Shown here one piece after another: positions 35,722 to 43,569 of a stretch of 64,000 bases of DNA; within the stretch, counting starts at the first letter, position 1; the number at the start of each line of letters is the position of its first letter. Source of the stretch: Natrinema sp. CBA1119 (lineage in GTDB: Archaea > Halobacteriota > Halobacteria > Halobacteriales > Natrialbaceae). The DNA lies in assembly GCF_002572525.1 (NCBI RefSeq), contig NZ_PDBS01000001.1, forward strand, positions 3,844,001 through 3,908,000, in the 5' to 3' direction. The translations under genes and the position numbers were made by a program. A model generated the notes under the pieces. It saw only the letters and a program-made list of their open reading frames with translations, was not told the DNA's origin and did no database searches.

Positions 35722-37083
35722 ATGCAGGTGATCAATCCGGCCACCGGCGAGCGAGAGGAAACCGTCGAGGAACACGACGCATCCGACGTTCAGGACGCCC
35801 TCGAGCGATCGACGGCGGCGTACGAGGAGTGGCGCGAGCGGCCGATTCGGGAGCGCGAGGAACTGCTCTCGGCCGCGGGTGACATCCTCCGCGAGAACAA
35901 ACGCGAGTACGCCGAAACGATGACCCGCGAGATGGGGAAGCCGATCTCGCAGGCGCTCGCCGAGATCGAGAAGTGCGCGTGGGTCTGTGACCACTACGCC
36001 CAACACGGGAGCGCCTATCTCGAGGCGGACTCCCATCCGAGCCCGCCGGGATCGAACGTCAAAACCGTCTACGATCCGCTCGGCCCTATTCTGGCGGTGA
36101 TGCCGTGGAATTTCCCGTTCTGGCAGGTCTTCCGGTTTGCGGCCCCGCACCTCACCTCGGGGAACGTCGGGCTGCTCAAACACGCCTCGAACGTCCCCGG
36201 CTGTGCCCAAGCCATCGAGGACGTGTTCCGCAAGGCCGGCTACCCCGAGGATGTCTTCCAGTCACTGCTGATCCCGTCCGATCTGGTCGACGACGTCATC
36301 GAGGACGAACGGGTCAAAGCCGCGACCGTTACCGGTAGCGGTCCGGCGGGTCGCGCGGTCGCGTCGACGGCCGGCGACCAGCTCAAGAAGTCCGTCCTCG
36401 AGCTGGGCGGGAGCGACCCGTTCGTCGTCCTCGACGATGCCGATGTCGCGGATGCGGCAGAGACGGGCGCGTGGGCGCGCAACCAGAACGGCGGGCAGTC
36501 CTGTATCGCCGGGAAGCGCTTTCTCGTCCACACCGACGTCTACGACGAGTTCCTCGAGCGGTTCGTCGACGAGGTCGAATCGCTCACGGTGGGTGACCCG
36601 ATGGACGAGGACACGGACGTCGGCCCGCAGGCCCGCGAAGACCTCATGGAAGAGCTTCACGAACAGGTCGAAGCGAGCGCCGAGGCCGGTGCTCGCGTGC
36701 TCACCGGCGGCGAGCCGATGGACCGCGACGGCGCGTTCTATCCGCCGACGGTGCTCGCCGACGTCCCGGAGGGGTGTCCGGCCGACAGCGAGGAGACGTT
36801 CGGCCCCGTCGCCGCCGTCTATGAAATCGACGACGAGGACGGACTCCTCGCGAAGGCCAACGACACGGAGTTCGGCCTCGGCGCGAGCATCTGGACGAAC
36901 GACCGGGCTCGCGGTCAACGCCTCGCCCGCGAGATAGACGCTGGCTGCGTCTACATCAACCAACTCGTCAAGTCCGATCCGCGCGTCCCGTTCGGCGGCG
37001 TCAAGGAGTCGGGCTACGGCCGCGAACTCGCTCGAGAGGGGATGCTCGAGTTCGTCAACCGGAAGACGGTCTGGACCGAATAA
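35722..37083 (+). CDS. NAD(P)-dependent aldehyde dehydrogenase, succinate-semialdehyde type
   Basis: A 453-residue ALDH. The nucleophile is Cys261 in G-Q-S-C-I-A, the general base Glu227 in L-E-L-G-G, and the cofactor region includes P-W-N-F-P-F and G-S-G-P-A-G. G-Q-S-C-I-A-G-K-R-F is characteristic of the succinate-semialdehyde dehydrogenase-like subgroup, so GABA-shunt or similar chemistry is likely. It stands alone between a cupin and a multicopper oxidase gene. Confidence 0.93.
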   Translation: MQVINPATGEREETVEEHDASDVQDALERSTAAYEEWRERPIREREELLSAAGDILRENKREYAETMTREMGKPISQALAEIEKCAWVCDHYAQHGSAYLEADSHPSPPGSNVKTVYDPLGPILAVMPWNFPFWQVFRFAAPHLTSGNVGLLKHASNVPGCAQAIEDVFRKAGYPEDVFQSLLIPSDLVDDVIEDERVKAATVTGSGPAGRAVASTAGDQLKKSVLELGGSDPFVVLDDADVADAAETGAWARNQNGGQSCIAGKRFLVHTDVYDEFLERFVDEVESLTVGDPMDEDTDVGPQAREDLMEELHEQVEASAEAGARVLTGGEPMDRDGAFYPPTVLADVPEGCPADSEETFGPVAAVYEIDDEDGLLAKANDTEFGLGASIWTNDRARGQRLAREIDAGCVYINQLVKSDPRVPFGGVKESGYGRELAREGMLEFVNRKTVWTE

Positions 37084-37277
37084 TCGATCGCGAGCGGGGA
37101 CCGCGAATCGCTGACAGTGGTGGGCTCAGTTCGGGAGTAATCCGCTACTGGACGCCAGTATCGATAACTCGTCGTCGCTTCGTTTATATAGGAACCGTGA
37201 ACATGTTCTCGAGATTTCCCGATCCGTAAGAACTGGCTCGACCCGTTATACGCCGGTACTTCTTCTGACCAGTTGTT

Positions 37278-38435
37278 ATGAGTGATCGTATTGGCGCACC
37301 CGGACTCGGACTATCGCGACGCGAATTCGTTGCTGCGACTGGCGGTGTGGCTGCACTGACCGGCTTGGCCGGCTGTATGAGCCAGGGAGCGACACAGGAC
37401 TCGAGTCCGTCGGATTCGTCCGAGAAATCTTCGGACGAGTCCGGTTCAGAGCTGCCGTGGACGAGTTCCCCTGAGGTCGTCCAGGTCGACGAGCAGGGCG
37501 GGAGCGTCACGCTACGGTCGGTGACGTCCCGACACGCCGTCCATCCGATGGACTCGATGGGCGGCCCGGTGGAACTGCCGAAGGTCTGGGCGTTCCAGGC
37601 CGACGACGGGACGCCGAGCGTTCCGGGGCCGATCCTCCGAACGACCGAAGGCAACGACATCGAAGTGACGCTAGATAACACTGACGCCAAGATGCCGCAC
37701 ACGCTGCACTTCCACGGCTCGAATCTGACGTGGGAAAACGACGGCGTCCCGACGACGACGGGAATCACGGTCAACCCCGGCGAGAAACACACCTACACGA
37801 TCCCCGCGAACGTCCCGGGGACCCACCTCTATCACTGCCACTACCAAACTCACCAGCACATTGATATGGGGATGTACGGCATCTTCCGCGTCGATCCGAA
37901 GGGGTACGAACCCGCGGACAAGGAGTACTTCTTCACGCTGAAGGACTGGGACTCGCGCGTGAACCGGCAGATGGCCGGCGAGGACGTCGACTACAGTCCC
38001 CGCAACCGCAACCCGGACGTGTTTACGATGAACGGGAAGAGCCTCCCGCGGACGCTCCACCCGGAGGAGGGCTCGCCGATCATCGTCGACCACGGCGACA
38101 CCGTCCGCCTCCACATGGTCAACGCGGGGTATATGTCCCACCCGATGCACACGCACAACCACCGGTTCCGCCTCGTCGAAAAAGACGGCGGGCAGGTCCC
38201 CGAAGCGGCCCAGTATGAACAGGACGTCACAAATATCGCACCCGCAGAACGACACACCATCGAGTTCGAGGCCAACGCCGACCCCGGCATCTACCTCATG
38301 CACTGCCACAAGGTCAACCACGCGATGAACGGGAACTCCTACCCCGGCGGAATGGTCAACGGCATCGTCTACCGCGACGCGATGGATACCGATATCTTCG
38401 CGAACCTCATGGAGCACGCGGGCTACGAGGGATAA
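37278..38435 (+). CDS. Two-domain multicopper oxidase, Tat lipoprotein
   Basis: A 385-residue exported cupredoxin. The N-terminus has S-R-R-E-F (Tat) followed by a hydrophobic stretch and G-L-A-G-C (lipobox, Cys33), so it is anchored outside. Copper motifs are H-T-L-H-F-H-G (about 141-147), H-L-Y-H-C-H-Y-Q-T-H-Q-H (about 183-194), H-P-M-H-T-H-N-H (about 288-295) and M-H-C-H (about 342-345). The two-domain layout resembles small laccases and copper nitrite reductases; whether it oxidises phenols, metals or nitrite cannot be decided. Confidence 0.9.
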   Translation: MSDRIGAPGLGLSRREFVAATGGVAALTGLAGCMSQGATQDSSPSDSSEKSSDESGSELPWTSSPEVVQVDEQGGSVTLRSVTSRHAVHPMDSMGGPVELPKVWAFQADDGTPSVPGPILRTTEGNDIEVTLDNTDAKMPHTLHFHGSNLTWENDGVPTTTGITVNPGEKHTYTIPANVPGTHLYHCHYQTHQHIDMGMYGIFRVDPKGYEPADKEYFFTLKDWDSRVNRQMAGEDVDYSPRNRNPDVFTMNGKSLPRTLHPEEGSPIIVDHGDTVRLHMVNAGYMSHPMHTHNHRFRLVEKDGGQVPEAAQYEQDVTNIAPAERHTIEFEANADPGIYLMHCHKVNHAMNGNSYPGGMVNGIVYRDAMDTDIFANLMEHAGYEG

Positions 38436-38475
38436 GCGATATCCAAAACGAATACGATCGCCGTTGCAACTGATT

Positions 38476-38739
38476 TTACGTTCGACCTTCCGTCTCCGTC
38501 GGAGTCTCCGATTCGACGGGGAGCGAGTTCGCACCGGCGAGTTGGTGACGACCCGACGCGGTGATCGCGTACCGCTGGCAGCCGATCGACCGAACCGCCC
38601 CGTCTTCGTGGAGGCGGTCACAGGCGTGCTCGACCGCGACCGGATGCTCGTCTATCGTCGCGGCGAGGTCGACGACGTAGCTCGGCGTTCCGTCAGCAAG
38701 CGCGTCGAGAATCTCGCGCTCGAGTCGGTGCCCGAACAT
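38476..38739 (-). CDS. Small winged-helix protein downstream of TFB
   Basis: An 87-residue winged-helix fold: L-E-R-E-I-L-D-A-L-A-D-G-T-P-S-Y-V-V-D-L, E-H-P-V-A-V-E-H-A-C-D-R-L-H-E-D-G-A-V, then a wing Y-A-I-T-A-S-G-R-H. Its start directly adjoins the stop of the TFB gene with no gap, so the two are in one transcript. It may modulate that TFB or bind DNA by itself. Confidence 0.75.
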   Translation of the reverse strand: MFGHRLEREILDALADGTPSYVVDLAATIDEHPVAVEHACDRLHEDGAVRSIGCQRYAITASGRHQLAGANSLPVESETPTETEGRT

Positions 38740-39711
38740 CTATCGATCGCGGGCCTCCCCGTACGCGTCCAGTAGTTCTCGATAGCGGTTTCGGACCGTG
38801 ACCTTGCTCACGCCGGTTTCGGCACCGACGGTCTCCTGGGTGATCCGTTCGTTCGTCAGCCGCGCCGCACCGTAAATCGCCGCGGCCGCCAGCCCGGCTG
38901 GACTTCGGCCGCTGTGGAGATCCTGCTCCATGGCCGCCTCGAGGATCTCGCGGGCGAGCCGTTCGGCGTCGTCGCTGATCTCGAGTTCGGAAGCGTACTG
39001 CGGAAGGTAGTGGATCGGATCGGCGGGTTCGATCTGCAACTCGAGTTCGTCCGAGAGATAGCGATACGCTCGCTGGACGGGGAGCTTTTCGACGCGACTT
39101 ACCGAGGCGAACGCGACCAGCGTCCGCGGCGTGCCGTGTTGCCGAGCGGCGGCGTACAGACACGCGGTCGACATCGCCTCGATCGACCGTCCCGGAAGCA
39201 GTCCGTCCTCGACGGCACGGCGATACAGGACGCCGGCCGTTTCGCGACAGGGCTTCGGTAAGCCGAGCGCCGACGCCATGCGCTCGATCTCGCCGAACGC
39301 GTGTTTGAGGTTCCGTTCCGCGGCGTTTTTCGAGGTGAAGCGTTCGTTCCACGTCCGTAGCCGCCGGAGCTGTTCGCGCTTTCGCCCCGAGAGCTGGTTG
39401 CCGTAGGCGTCCTGATCCTCCCAGCCGATGGTCGTACTCAGGCCCTTGTCATGTCGAAGCGTCGTCACCGGCGCGCCGACCCGTCGTCGGTCCCCCTCGT
39501 CGTCGAACGCCCGCCACTCGGGGCCGTAATCGATCTCGTCCGTATCGATAACCAGACCACACTCCGCACACGCCCGCTCGCCGCGTTCCTCGTCGTGGTG
39601 GATCGAGCCTGCGCATTCCGGACACTCGGATCCCCGACGCTCAGGAACGGTCTCGCGCTCTCCGTTCCGGGTCGATCCCCCGCCAGCCGTATCGACGATC
39701 GTCTGACTCAT
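38740..39711 (-). CDS. tfb: Transcription initiation factor TFB
   Basis: A 323-residue TFIIB homologue. The N-terminal zinc ribbon uses C-P-E-C (30-33) and C-A-E-C (48-51); the B-finger/linker region is followed by two cyclin folds (about 120-210 and 215-310). G-V-S-K-V-T-V-R-N-R-Y-R-E-L near the end is the BRE-binding helix-turn-helix. Haloarchaea have several TFBs that select different promoters. The longer frame to 39939 is disfavoured. It is co-transcribed with the small winged-helix gene downstream. Confidence 0.95.
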   Translation of the reverse strand: MSQTIVDTAGGGSTRNGERETVPERRGSECPECAGSIHHDEERGERACAECGLVIDTDEIDYGPEWRAFDDEGDRRRVGAPVTTLRHDKGLSTTIGWEDQDAYGNQLSGRKREQLRRLRTWNERFTSKNAAERNLKHAFGEIERMASALGLPKPCRETAGVLYRRAVEDGLLPGRSIEAMSTACLYAAARQHGTPRTLVAFASVSRVEKLPVQRAYRYLSDELELQIEPADPIHYLPQYASELEISDDAERLAREILEAAMEQDLHSGRSPAGLAAAAIYGAARLTNERITQETVGAETGVSKVTVRNRYRELLDAYGEARDR

Positions 39712-40175
39712 TGGTCTGTGTCCGCCGGAGTGCATTCCGGCCGTGTGATTGCCTCTCTTGGATTGCGGTGGAGCAACAGTATCAACGACCGGCGGATTCC
39801 CAGGCCGTGGGAATGGTCGGAGACGCGCGTCTCTCTCTCCGAGTCGTGTCCGCTGGATTCGAGGGGGCCGTTCAGGTGAGGGGCTGAAGAGTGATGCGGT
39901 CGCATTCCAGGCGGTTTCGGCTGAACTCAGCCGACTCACCGATGCTACCGCTCGCAGTCAGTCAGGCTTTGCGGAGCGAAAGGCGACGCCGTATGCGTCG
40001 CTTCGACGGAGTATCCGTCACCAGTTGGCAGGAGTCTGAACGTGAACGGTGGCTCTTCCCCTGTTGCCGATGAGTCGGCCAGAACGGGAGTCCGCGCCGA
40101 ACCCCACCGATTTAGCGGTGGGTTGCTCAACTCGTTCGGATACTCGAGCGTGCGACTGTTACTGATATCGATTCC
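39712..40175. other. Intergenic region with a transposon-end-like hairpin
   Basis: About 460 bases between the TFB and PadR genes. It contains the hairpin at 40103-40122 and short palindromes upstream of it. The translated frames look random or resemble decayed coding sequence; I call no gene. Confidence 0.5.
40103..40122. repeat. Hairpin resembling an IS200/IS605 right end
   Basis: CCCACCG, loop ATTTAG, CGGTGGG. A GC-rich stem with a T/A-rich loop just after a degenerate coding-like stretch is typical of the 3' end of IS200/IS605-group (tnpB-only) elements in haloarchaea. No transposase frame is left, so this is at most a fossil end. Confidence 0.3.
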
Positions 40176-40469
40176 CTACTCCGATTCGGAAAGCAACTCG
40201 CCGACGTACTGGTCTTCCCACTCTCGGCGAGCCTCGAGTTCGCGCCGACCGCGAGCGGTGATCGTGTAGTAATTCGTTCGCTGGTCGAGTTCGCCTTTCT
40301 CGACGAGCCCTTTGTCGACGACCTCGTCGAGGTTCGGATAGAGCCGCCCGTGATGGATCTCCTTCTCGTAGTAGTCCTCGAGTTCGTCTTTGATCGCGAG
40401 GCCGTGCGGGTCGTCTTGCCCGGCGATCGTATACAGCAGGTCGCGCTGGAAGCCGGTAAGATCGTACAT
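40176..40469 (-). CDS. PadR-family transcriptional regulator
   Basis: A 97-residue PadR winged helix. L-T-G-F-Q-R-D-L-L-Y-T-I-A-G-Q-D-D-P-H-G-L-A-I-K-D-E-L is the opening helix pair, H-H-G-R-L-Y-P-N-L-D-E-V-V-D-K-G-L-V-E-K is the recognition helix and start of the wing, and R-T-N-Y-Y-T-I-T-A-R-G the wing. PadR proteins repress neighbouring stress or transport genes; no target is evident here. The start at 40469 matches the family N-terminus (Y-D-L-T-G-F-Q-R-D). Confidence 0.92.
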   Translation of the reverse strand: MYDLTGFQRDLLYTIAGQDDPHGLAIKDELEDYYEKEIHHGRLYPNLDEVVDKGLVEKGELDQRTNYYTITARGRRELEARREWEDQYVGELLSESE

Positions 40470-41094
40470 ATCGGAATTTCTGCGTGTCGTCAGATAAGCT
40501 TTCCGAGAACAAACGAGTGGAGATAGCGTCGGGAACACGCGTTCACTCACGAAGCGTATCACGTTTCTCGAGGGGGGCTGACCAGCCGTTTGGGAGTCCA
40601 TCAGGGGTGCCGGTGGCAGCTCGGTTATGACGCTGACCGTACTTTCACCATGTGACGCTTCTCAGCACGAACACAGCCATCTCGAGTACCCGCGAGGAAA
40701 GCACCATGACACCGCCGAAAACAGCTGATTAACTGCTAAACGCCGTTCTCGAATATCACTTTCACTCCGGTTGGCTCACGTATATACGGGGACCGACACA
40801 ATACATGGCCTGAAGAGCATGGGTTCGGAGGCAGGTTCACACGTTCACGGATCACCTGTCACCAAACACGCGTCCGATTCCAGACAAATCCAGTCGGACG
40901 ACACCGTGACCCCGTCATGACTAGTAACCTATGAGTCACGACCGCTCCGTCTCCGGTTCGCACCTCGGTGTAGCGATGACCGATCGCTGTGGTAGCTGTT
41001 GGTTTCGGCCGAACGCTGTCCCCGCGACAATTGGAGTCGGGCCGACTGTTCACCTGACGACTCCATCGTATCCAAATACCGCGTCGGAATTTCT
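40470..41094. other. Intergenic region, one weak small frame
   Basis: About 625 bases. The only candidate is a 33-residue frame at 40819-40920 (starting M-G-S-E-A-G-S-H-V-H) with TATATA about 35 bases upstream (40781-40786). I see no family similarity, so I do not list it as a gene. Confidence 0.4.
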
Positions 41095-41235
41095 ATGATT
41101 AAATTAAAACACATTTTCACTCGAAACCGGGAGCAAACCCTGTTCGAATGCCGGCGCTGCGGGAAAAATGTGAGTGCAGATGCCGAAGCCTGCCCTGAAT
41201 GCGATTCGGACGATATTATTCGATACGAGCTATAG
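41095..41235 (+). CDS. Small zinc-ribbon protein ended by repeat copy 4
   Basis: A 46-residue protein starting M-I-K-L-K-H-I-F. It has C-R-R-C at about 19-22 and C-P-E-C at about 34-37, a rubredoxin-like ribbon, and ends D-I-I-R-Y-E-L. The last codon CTA and stop TAG coincide with the start of the palindromic repeat (CTATAG), so the insertion may define the C-terminus. The ATG at 41095 is preferred over an upstream frame start at 40999. Function unknown. Confidence 0.7.
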   Translation: MIKLKHIFTRNREQTLFECRRCGKNVSADAEACPECDSDDIIRYEL

Positions 41236-41313
41236 TACCAACTGAAATGAGGCACATACCGGTCGGACGGTAACGATGCGATTAGCGTGGCAATCGTTTC
41301 AGTGCCTGCTATC
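41231..41313. repeat. Palindromic MITE-like repeat, copy 4 (degenerate)
   Basis: 83 bp. The left end TATAGTACCAACTGAAA matches copy 1; the right end has TTTCAGTG followed by several changes (CCTGCTATC). Interior positions agree partly with the other copies. The left terminus overlaps the stop codon of the preceding gene. Confidence 0.75.
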
Positions 41314-41351
41314 GCTATTGCAGATCGCGCTTCGATTTGAGAGGAACAACG

Positions 41352-41358
41352 TTTATTC
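41352..41358 (+). promoter_or_regulatory. TATA-like box for the gene at 41383
   Basis: TTTATTC is centred 28 bases before the ATG at 41383. It lies 38 bases beyond the end of repeat copy 4. Confidence 0.4.
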
Positions 41359-41382
41359 GTTCCGAGACGACACCACAGACAG

Positions 41383-41802
41383 ATGGATCGAGACGGGGAT
41401 CGAACCGAACACGGCGGGCCCGATGTCGATGCGGACCTCGAGGCGGACGATCACCGCGTCGAACTCGGACTGGCGTTGCTCGCCCGACTCGAACACGAAT
41501 CGCTCCCACTGGCCGCAGTGATCGACCGCCTCGAGACGGTCACGAGCGATCCGACGGTAACTCGAACGATCCTCGATCGGGCCGAACTCCGCGGCCTCAT
41601 CGAACGCGATGACGGGATCGTCCGCCCGAAGAGCCGTCAGTACGTCCGCTTCGAACAGGATGTCTGTACGAAAGAGGGTGAGTTTACCTGTCGGCGCTGT
41701 GGCTCCGGGCTATCAACCGGTTACTTCATCGATCTCGAGGCGGGCGAACTCGGTCCCTTCGGCTCTTCGTGTATTCGAAAAGTGACCGGACGTGAGGACT
41801 AA
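41383..41802 (+). CDS. Winged-helix plus zinc-ribbon haloarchaeal protein
   Basis: A 139-residue protein. The N-terminal half looks like a helical winged-helix-like region (R-V-E-L-G-L-A-L-L-A-R-L-E, T-V-T-R-T-I-L-D-R-A-E-L-R-G-L-I-E-R). The C-terminal half holds C-T-K-E-G-E-F-T-C-R-R-C-G near residues 94-106 and S-S-C-I-R-K-V-T near 127-134, with three or four cysteines for a zinc site. It resembles a halophile-specific family of unknown function; it could be a nucleic acid-binding protein. Confidence 0.8.
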   Translation: MDRDGDRTEHGGPDVDADLEADDHRVELGLALLARLEHESLPLAAVIDRLETVTSDPTVTRTILDRAELRGLIERDDGIVRPKSRQYVRFEQDVCTKEGEFTCRRCGSGLSTGYFIDLEAGELGPFGSSCIRKVTGRED

Positions 41803-41879
41803 CCGGGTTTCATCGGTGGCTGAGAGCGGATCACTTCACAGCACCCGGTTCCACCGTTCAGTGGCGCACGGAAACGACG

Positions 41880-43034
41880 CTACCGACCCTGCCGGAGTTC
41901 CGCGATCAACTGCTCGATCGTCTCTCCCTGTTTCTCTATGATCTCGCTCTGGCGCTCGACCGCCACCTCGAGTGCGTCGAGGCGCTCGAGGAGTTCGGGA
42001 TCGGTTCCGGCTGTGGCTTCGGGGGTGTTAACATCGGTATGCTCCGCGGGATCGGCAGCACTGGCCGACGCATCGATATCGTCGCCCGCGTCGAAGAGGG
42101 AGGCGGTCTCCGTGGTTCCCACCGGGCCGTCACGGTCGCGATCCGCGGTCGCCGATGCCTGGTTCGACGTGGACTGTCCGCCGTCGCTCTCGTTTGACTG
42201 CCGTCCCGGTTCGGCGGTCGTAATGTCGTCCGTCTCGCCGCCGGCGAGTGGATCCGTGCTTCCCGACCCGGCAGCATCGCGTGCCGCTTCGACGGTCGCG
42301 TCGTGATCGTCCGGTTCGGGCGGATCGGCGTCGAGGGGGTCGACGCCGCCGCCGAAGTCGACCGATCCCCCACGACTGGTATCGTCCTCGTCGTCCCTGC
42401 CGACCGCCTCGTTGAGTTCCTCGAGCGAGCCGACATCGTGGTAGTCGAACAGGGCTCGTTGCAGTCGTTCCCGGAGATCGTTCGCTTGCTCGTTCGGGGC
42501 TTTGATCCGCTGGGGTCGCCCGTCGACGGTGAGGACGATCTGGGTGGCAACGCTACCGTCTTCGAAGGCGAGTTGCGTCACGTCCTCGAAGTGGTACTCC
42601 TCGAAGTCGCCATCCCAGACCGCTCCACCGATGTGTTTGACGAGCCGGTCGCTCGTGATGATCAGGGTCAGTTCGCTGAACCGATAGGTCTTGACGACCG
42701 TCTCGCCCGGATCGGTGATCCCGTTGCCGTTCAGCACGCCGGCGAGGACGGGATGTAACACGTCGTCAGTGACGCTCGAGGGAATCGAAAACGTCCGCTC
42801 CCCGTCGAGGGCGTACTCGAGCGTAACCTTCGTCTTGCGACGGCCTTCGGAGAGCGTCAGTCGGTCGGCGTCGTGGGGGTATTCGTCGGCCGATTCGTCG
42901 CTCAAAAGGCCGTCTGCACGGTAGACGATGGTCCGTGTGGGCGTGATAAAGAGCTCGTCGTCGCTGCCAAGAGAGACGCGCGCTGCGATCTCTTCGTCAT
43001 CGAGAGTAGAGTTGACGATGCCGGGAACGCTCAT
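41880..43034 (-). CDS. Conserved haloarchaeal protein with C-terminal coiled coil
   Basis: A 384-residue acidic protein from the ATG at 43034. The N-terminal 190 residues hold two similar beta-rich units (F-I-T-P-T-R-T-I-V-Y-R-A-D-G and L-I-I-T-S-D-R-L-V-K-H-I-G-G), resembling PH-like or bacterial-PH-type domains. A long disordered D/S/T/A-rich linker follows. The last 40 residues (L-L-E-R-L-D-A-L-E-V-A-V-E-R-Q-S-E-I-I-E-K) form a coiled coil, suggesting oligomerisation. Function unknown. Confidence 0.8.
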   Translation of the reverse strand: MSVPGIVNSTLDDEEIAARVSLGSDDELFITPTRTIVYRADGLLSDESADEYPHDADRLTLSEGRRKTKVTLEYALDGERTFSIPSSVTDDVLHPVLAGVLNGNGITDPGETVVKTYRFSELTLIITSDRLVKHIGGAVWDGDFEEYHFEDVTQLAFEDGSVATQIVLTVDGRPQRIKAPNEQANDLRERLQRALFDYHDVGSLEELNEAVGRDDEDDTSRGGSVDFGGGVDPLDADPPEPDDHDATVEAARDAAGSGSTDPLAGGETDDITTAEPGRQSNESDGGQSTSNQASATADRDRDGPVGTTETASLFDAGDDIDASASAADPAEHTDVNTPEATAGTDPELLERLDALEVAVERQSEIIEKQGETIEQLIAELRQGR

Positions 43035-43136
43035 GCACTGGCGTTCGTAATACCGTATGATAAATCCGTGGGTCCGCGTTGCACGGCGGCTTCGAATACA
43101 AAGCTTAAAGAAATGCACCCCACTACTCGTAACCGA

Positions 43137-43287
43137 GCCCGGGTGGCTTAGCTGGACATAGCGCCGCACTCATAGGGTTCAGAGATTCGGTGCGGTTTCG
43201 CCTTGGAAGCCTCCGTGTCCCTCGAGGACTGCCGAGCCTCGAACCTGGGACATGCGGAGATCGAGGGTTCGGAGCCCTCCCCGGGCA
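43137..43287 (+). tRNA. Elongator tRNA-Met (CAT) with an intron of about 75 bases
   Basis: The acceptor stem GCCCGGG pairs with CCCGGGC at the 3' end, discriminator A at 43287. The 5' half ends in the anticodon stem CCGCA and loop CTCATA; the 3' half resumes near ATGCGG (about 43250), closing the stem. The 75-base or so insert after the position next to the anticodon is the intron, as known for elongator tRNA-Met of Haloferax volcanii, and would be cut by the archaeal splicing endonuclease at a bulge-helix-bulge. CCA is not encoded. The 3' end is copied downstream in inverted and direct orientation. Confidence 0.92.
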
Positions 43288-43361
43288 TGCTTCTCAATTC
43301 CATTACGAGTCGAAGACGAGTGATAACTCTGAGAAGCATGCCCGGGGAGGGCTCCGAACCC
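43265..43361. repeat. Perfect 32-base inverted repeat of the tRNA-Met 3' end
   Basis: Bases 43265-43296 (T-arm, acceptor strand and nine bases beyond the tRNA) recur exactly in reverse complement at 43330-43361, with a 33-base loop between. Such duplications are usually left by integration or excision at a tRNA, but there direct repeats are expected. Confidence 0.9.
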
Positions 43362-43424
43362 GGTGGTCTTCACCGAGCGAAGCGAGGTGAAGGCAGGAAA
43401 GACGAACGGAGTGAGTCTTTCCGT

Positions 43425-43444
43425 GGTTCGGAGCCCCCGGGCAT
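43425..43444 (+). repeat. Degenerate direct copy of the tRNA-Met 3' end
   Basis: GGTTCGGAGCCCCCGGGCAT matches the tRNA 3' end with three bases missing, in the same orientation as the tRNA. It may be a decayed attachment-site remnant. Confidence 0.65.
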
Positions 43445-43537
43445 TTTCCACGAGGCAGTCACGAACCCAGTGAGTGATGACGCTGCGAAACTCCCCGGAG
43501 AGGCGGAGGGTCCGGTGGTCTCCGGGCGATCCACAGG

Positions 43538-43544
43538 TATAACT
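43538..43544 (+). promoter_or_regulatory. TATA-like box for the gene at 43570
   Basis: TATAACT is centred about 29 bases before the ATG at 43570, fitting a leaderless transcript for the first gene of the surface-polysaccharide region. Confidence 0.4.
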
Positions 43545-43569
43545 TTCACCCGCGAATACCCGACTGCGA

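Noticed and set aside
40819-40920. 33-residue frame with an upstream TATATA
   Set aside because: No similarity, low-information composition and spacing slightly too long; insufficient evidence.
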